This document shows positions 57,542 through 59,315 of a stretch of 59,315 bases of DNA, one piece after another (within the stretch, counting starts at the first letter, position 1; the number at the start of each line of letters is the position of its first letter). The stretch comes from a virus, in the IMG/VR virus record IMGVR_UViG_3300032605_000018, positions 1 through 59,315 of that record; one strand, written 5' to 3'. The notes below the pieces were generated by a model. It worked only from the letters and a program-made list of their open reading frames with translations. It searched no databases and had not been told where the DNA came from. The position numbers and the translations under genes were made by a program.

Positions 57542-58656
57542 TAAATAAAATCATTCTGCATATTCCAATATGCTGTATCTACTGGGGTATTGCTTGGTAC
57601 AAAGTTTTCATCAATAGTATGAAATACTGGCTTATACATTGTCACTTGGCTAAGACTACCAAACTTTGATTTTCTATCTCGGTAGTTAGCATCGTTAGTA
57701 ACAGAATAGATAAAGTCCTTGCATACATATTTGTAGGATTTCCATGTGTCTTTGATTAAGCTGTTAGTATTATTTAACGTCCACAACTGAAACTCGTCTG
57801 TTTGGAAAAACGAAAAATAATTATCATTTGGTTTAATTGCGCTGACGTTTTCAGCCTTGGCAAATGACAACATACGCATATAAACATTTTGCCACTTGTA
57901 TTGAAAATTAATCCACCAAAAATAGTGGAATACTGTATCTATACCAACAGGGGCGCGGCTAGTTGCCTTGTTAAATACTTCAATGAATTTATCGCAGGTC
58001 TTTGCAGATATAGATCCATTATTAAAACAATCGTATATGATTGCATCAGTGCGAGGTGTATGTAATATTCCTTCTCCAAATCTGAGAGTCAAACTTTGTA
58101 TTAGGTCTGATCCAAATAGCTGATCGTTACCTTCCCCATTGATAGTAATATAATCAGGATGCCCCAGGTAGTACGAAAATACATTGCTTGAAACTCGTTC
58201 AAATTTACCAACTATGAATTTTTTGTATAGTATAGGATTTTCTTTAATACTGGATTCTGACAATCCCACTACAATATTATTTTTAATTTCGTCTGGGGTG
58301 CATGCCAATAGAAAACTGCAAATAATTGCAGATGAATCAATTCCCCCACTGTACATAATAAACAGTTTTCTATTTGTATTAATAGCATGATTCATTAACT
58401 GCTTGGCACGAAACAAACATATTTCGTCGTACTCTAAGGTTTGTTTAACAAATGCTGGCGGTTTGCAAACATCAAGTATATTGGTTTGTATAGGTAATTG
58501 AGTTGTTTGATATCTGTCTGTTAAACTTAAATTGGCTGCAAAAAATTTATGTATATCTTTGTAATTAGCAAATCCCGGAAGATCTCTATACTGTTTGTTG
58601 GTAGTATCTGTTACTAAGTCTATACTGTAATACCAATTTAACTTAGGATATTGCAT
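57541..58656 (-). CDS. Asparagine-synthetase-like amide ligase without glutaminase domain
   Basis: A 371-residue protein with the ATP-pyrophosphatase loop MYSGGIDSSA (101-110) and NGEGNDQLFGSD (173-184), matching the synthetase half of AsnB (SGGLDSS and GEGxDELFGG). No N-terminal Cys2 glutamine amidotransferase domain is present, so ammonia or another amine is the likely donor, as in some beta-lactam- or peptide-modifying enzymes. It overlaps the upstream gene by 14 nt and the oxygenase by 1 nt. Confidence 0.78.
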   Translation of the reverse strand: MQYPKLNWYYSIDLVTDTTNKQYRDLPGFANYKDIHKFFAANLSLTDRYQTTQLPIQTNILDVCKPPAFVKQTLEYDEICLFRAKQLMNHAINTNRKLFIMYSGGIDSSAIICSFLLACTPDEIKNNIVVGLSESSIKENPILYKKFIVGKFERVSSNVFSYYLGHPDYITINGEGNDQLFGSDLIQSLTLRFGEGILHTPRTDAIIYDCFNNGSISAKTCDKFIEVFNKATSRAPVGIDTVFHYFWWINFQYKWQNVYMRMLSFAKAENVSAIKPNDNYFSFFQTDEFQLWTLNNTNSLIKDTWKSYKYVCKDFIYSVTNDANYRDRKSKFGSLSQVTMYKPVFHTIDENFVPSNTPVDTAYWNMQNDFI

Positions 58657-59315
58657 ACAAACGACTCCGGTTTAAGAAATCTGCTACAATAGCTGGTATT
58701 TGAGTAATGTTATCACATTCAATTATCTGTTTACTATAACGCAATCTCATCGATTCTATCGTTGACATTTTTGTATAGAATAAGTTATGCTGGAAGGATA
58801 TTTCTTTTGCCGATTCTACTAGAGACAAGTTTTCAAGTTGAGCATAATCCGTCACAAACGGATAGTTAAGCTCATCTAATTCTGTTGCGCCTGTTGATAA
58901 TACTCGTTGTGCTTCTTGGTGTTTCATTGCATAAACTTCGTATTGTAATATAGTACTAGAATATTGTCGTCTACGATGATTTGCTATAGTGTTTAGTAGA
59001 TACTCAAGTGCGAACCCTTTTTCTGTTATCAAAGCGTAGTATTCCAAATCGTCGTCGTTTAGTACTGTAGTTGAACTACTGATAGAGGATTGCCCATAGG
59101 GATCGTTAACTTGGGAACAGTACGGAGCCAGATTATTAAAATCTGCAGGTAATGAATAGTTATTTAAAAACAGGAATAGTCCAGTATTTAGGATACTGTC
59201 ATTAATTTTTTTAACACTGGATATATTACGCGAAACAGAAACAATACGATAGGTTGAAATATCAAAAACAGCATGGTAATCAAATTTTGATATATTTTGC
59301 TGTTTTTTGTATTTT
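58643..59315 (-). CDS. Unknown protein, N-terminus beyond the right edge
   Basis: The frame stays open from the stop at 58643 to the window edge (about 223 codons), so the true start is outside. Earlier candidate starts near 59047 are internal (TTG). The protein is helical in its C-terminal half (LLNTIANHRRRQY, YEVYAMKHQEAQRVL) and overlaps the amide-ligase gene by 14 nt. No known motif. It may be a virion or operon protein. Confidence 0.7.
   Translation of the reverse strand, partial: KYKKQQNISKFDYHAVFDISTYRIVSVSRNISSVKKINDSILNTGLFLFLNNYSLPADFNNLAPYCSQVNDPYGQSSISSSTTVLNDDDLEYYALITEKGFALEYLLNTIANHRRRQYSSTILQYEVYAMKHQEAQRVLSTGATELDELNYPFVTDYAQLENLSLVESAKEISFQHNLFYTKMSTIESMRLRYSKQIIECDNITQIPAIVADFLNRSRLYAIS

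Noticed and set aside
1-59315. tRNA genes, CRISPR array, integrase, transposase or IS element
   Set aside because: None of the characteristic cloverleaf, spaced direct repeats or terminal inverted repeats with a transposase were seen by reading both strands. tRNA absence should be confirmed with a scan.

Overview
This window is gene-dense DNA of a large tailed phage, probably a T4-like myovirus of an aquatic proteobacterium. Phage identity rests on a block of tail and fibre genes (51528-56503: a tail-collar-domain protein, a fibre protein with a peptidase-like C-terminus and a glycine-rich mini-fibre protein), a phage 5'-3' exonuclease, thymidylate synthase with DHFR, two GIY-YIG homing endonucleases, many sub-100-residue ORFs joined by ATGA/GTGA overlaps, and phage-type regulation. 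The DNA is AT-rich. The host is not identifiable. Clear -35/-10 promoters with 17-bp spacers suggest that a host sigma-70-type factor reads much of it, and two TATAAATA-like boxes hint at T4-like late transcription. No tRNA, CRISPR array, integrase or insertion sequence was seen, and no gene-free stretch exceeds about 130 bases.

Layout. (1) 1-765 (-): the N-terminal part of an AMP-forming ligase running off the left edge. (2) 859-28858 (+): a long rightward array. It starts with 7-deazaguanine/folate genes (folE, queD, queE), a phosphoribosyltransferase and a MazG-like pyrophosphohydrolase. It continues through a DUF2452 protein, a Lys-rich tailed protein, an SGNH hydrolase, a flap-type exonuclease, a secreted alpha/beta hydrolase and small membrane proteins, then a homing endonuclease, an ABC-ATPase/GNAT fusion, a rubrerythrin plus split rubredoxin, and a MoxR AAA ATPase with its VWA/HExxH partner. 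Many short phage proteins, a methyltransferase, DHFR and ThyA follow, ending in a sugar epimerase and a DegT-type aminotransferase. (3) 28839-33030: a 1013-residue repeat protein (-) and a glycosyltransferase-like protein (+) whose start codons overlap head to head. (4) 33023-51462 (-): an 18-kb translationally coupled operon with six radical SAM proteins, three SGNH hydrolases, several glycosyltransferase-like proteins, a carbamoyltransferase, an APS-kinase-like/DUF2061 fusion, a nucleotidyltransferase, a small epimerase-like protein and a homing endonuclease. It starts at a strong promoter lying inside a terminator hairpin. (5) 51528-56503 (-): tail fibre genes. (6) 56549-59315 (-): a 2OG-Fe(II) oxygenase fused to an HD-like domain, an asparagine-synthetase-like enzyme without its glutaminase domain, and an unknown gene truncated at the right edge.

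How the parts fit together (inference): regions 3, 4 and 6, plus the epimerase/aminotransferase and the AMP ligase, look like one biosynthetic island. It would make and attach an unusual modified sugar or peptide-like group, through sugar epimerisation and amination, carbamoylation, nucleotidyl activation, glycosyl transfer, radical chemistry, hydroxylation and amidation. Its position beside the tail fibre genes suggests the target is the virion, the host envelope or another polymer; the sequence does not settle which. The rightward half supplies nucleotides, 7-deazaguanine precursors and replication functions.

The strongest candidates for something undescribed are the radical-SAM-rich operon with its inverted domain order, the 1013-residue repeat protein, and two promoter-inside-hairpin switches (23393-23441 and 51472-51516).
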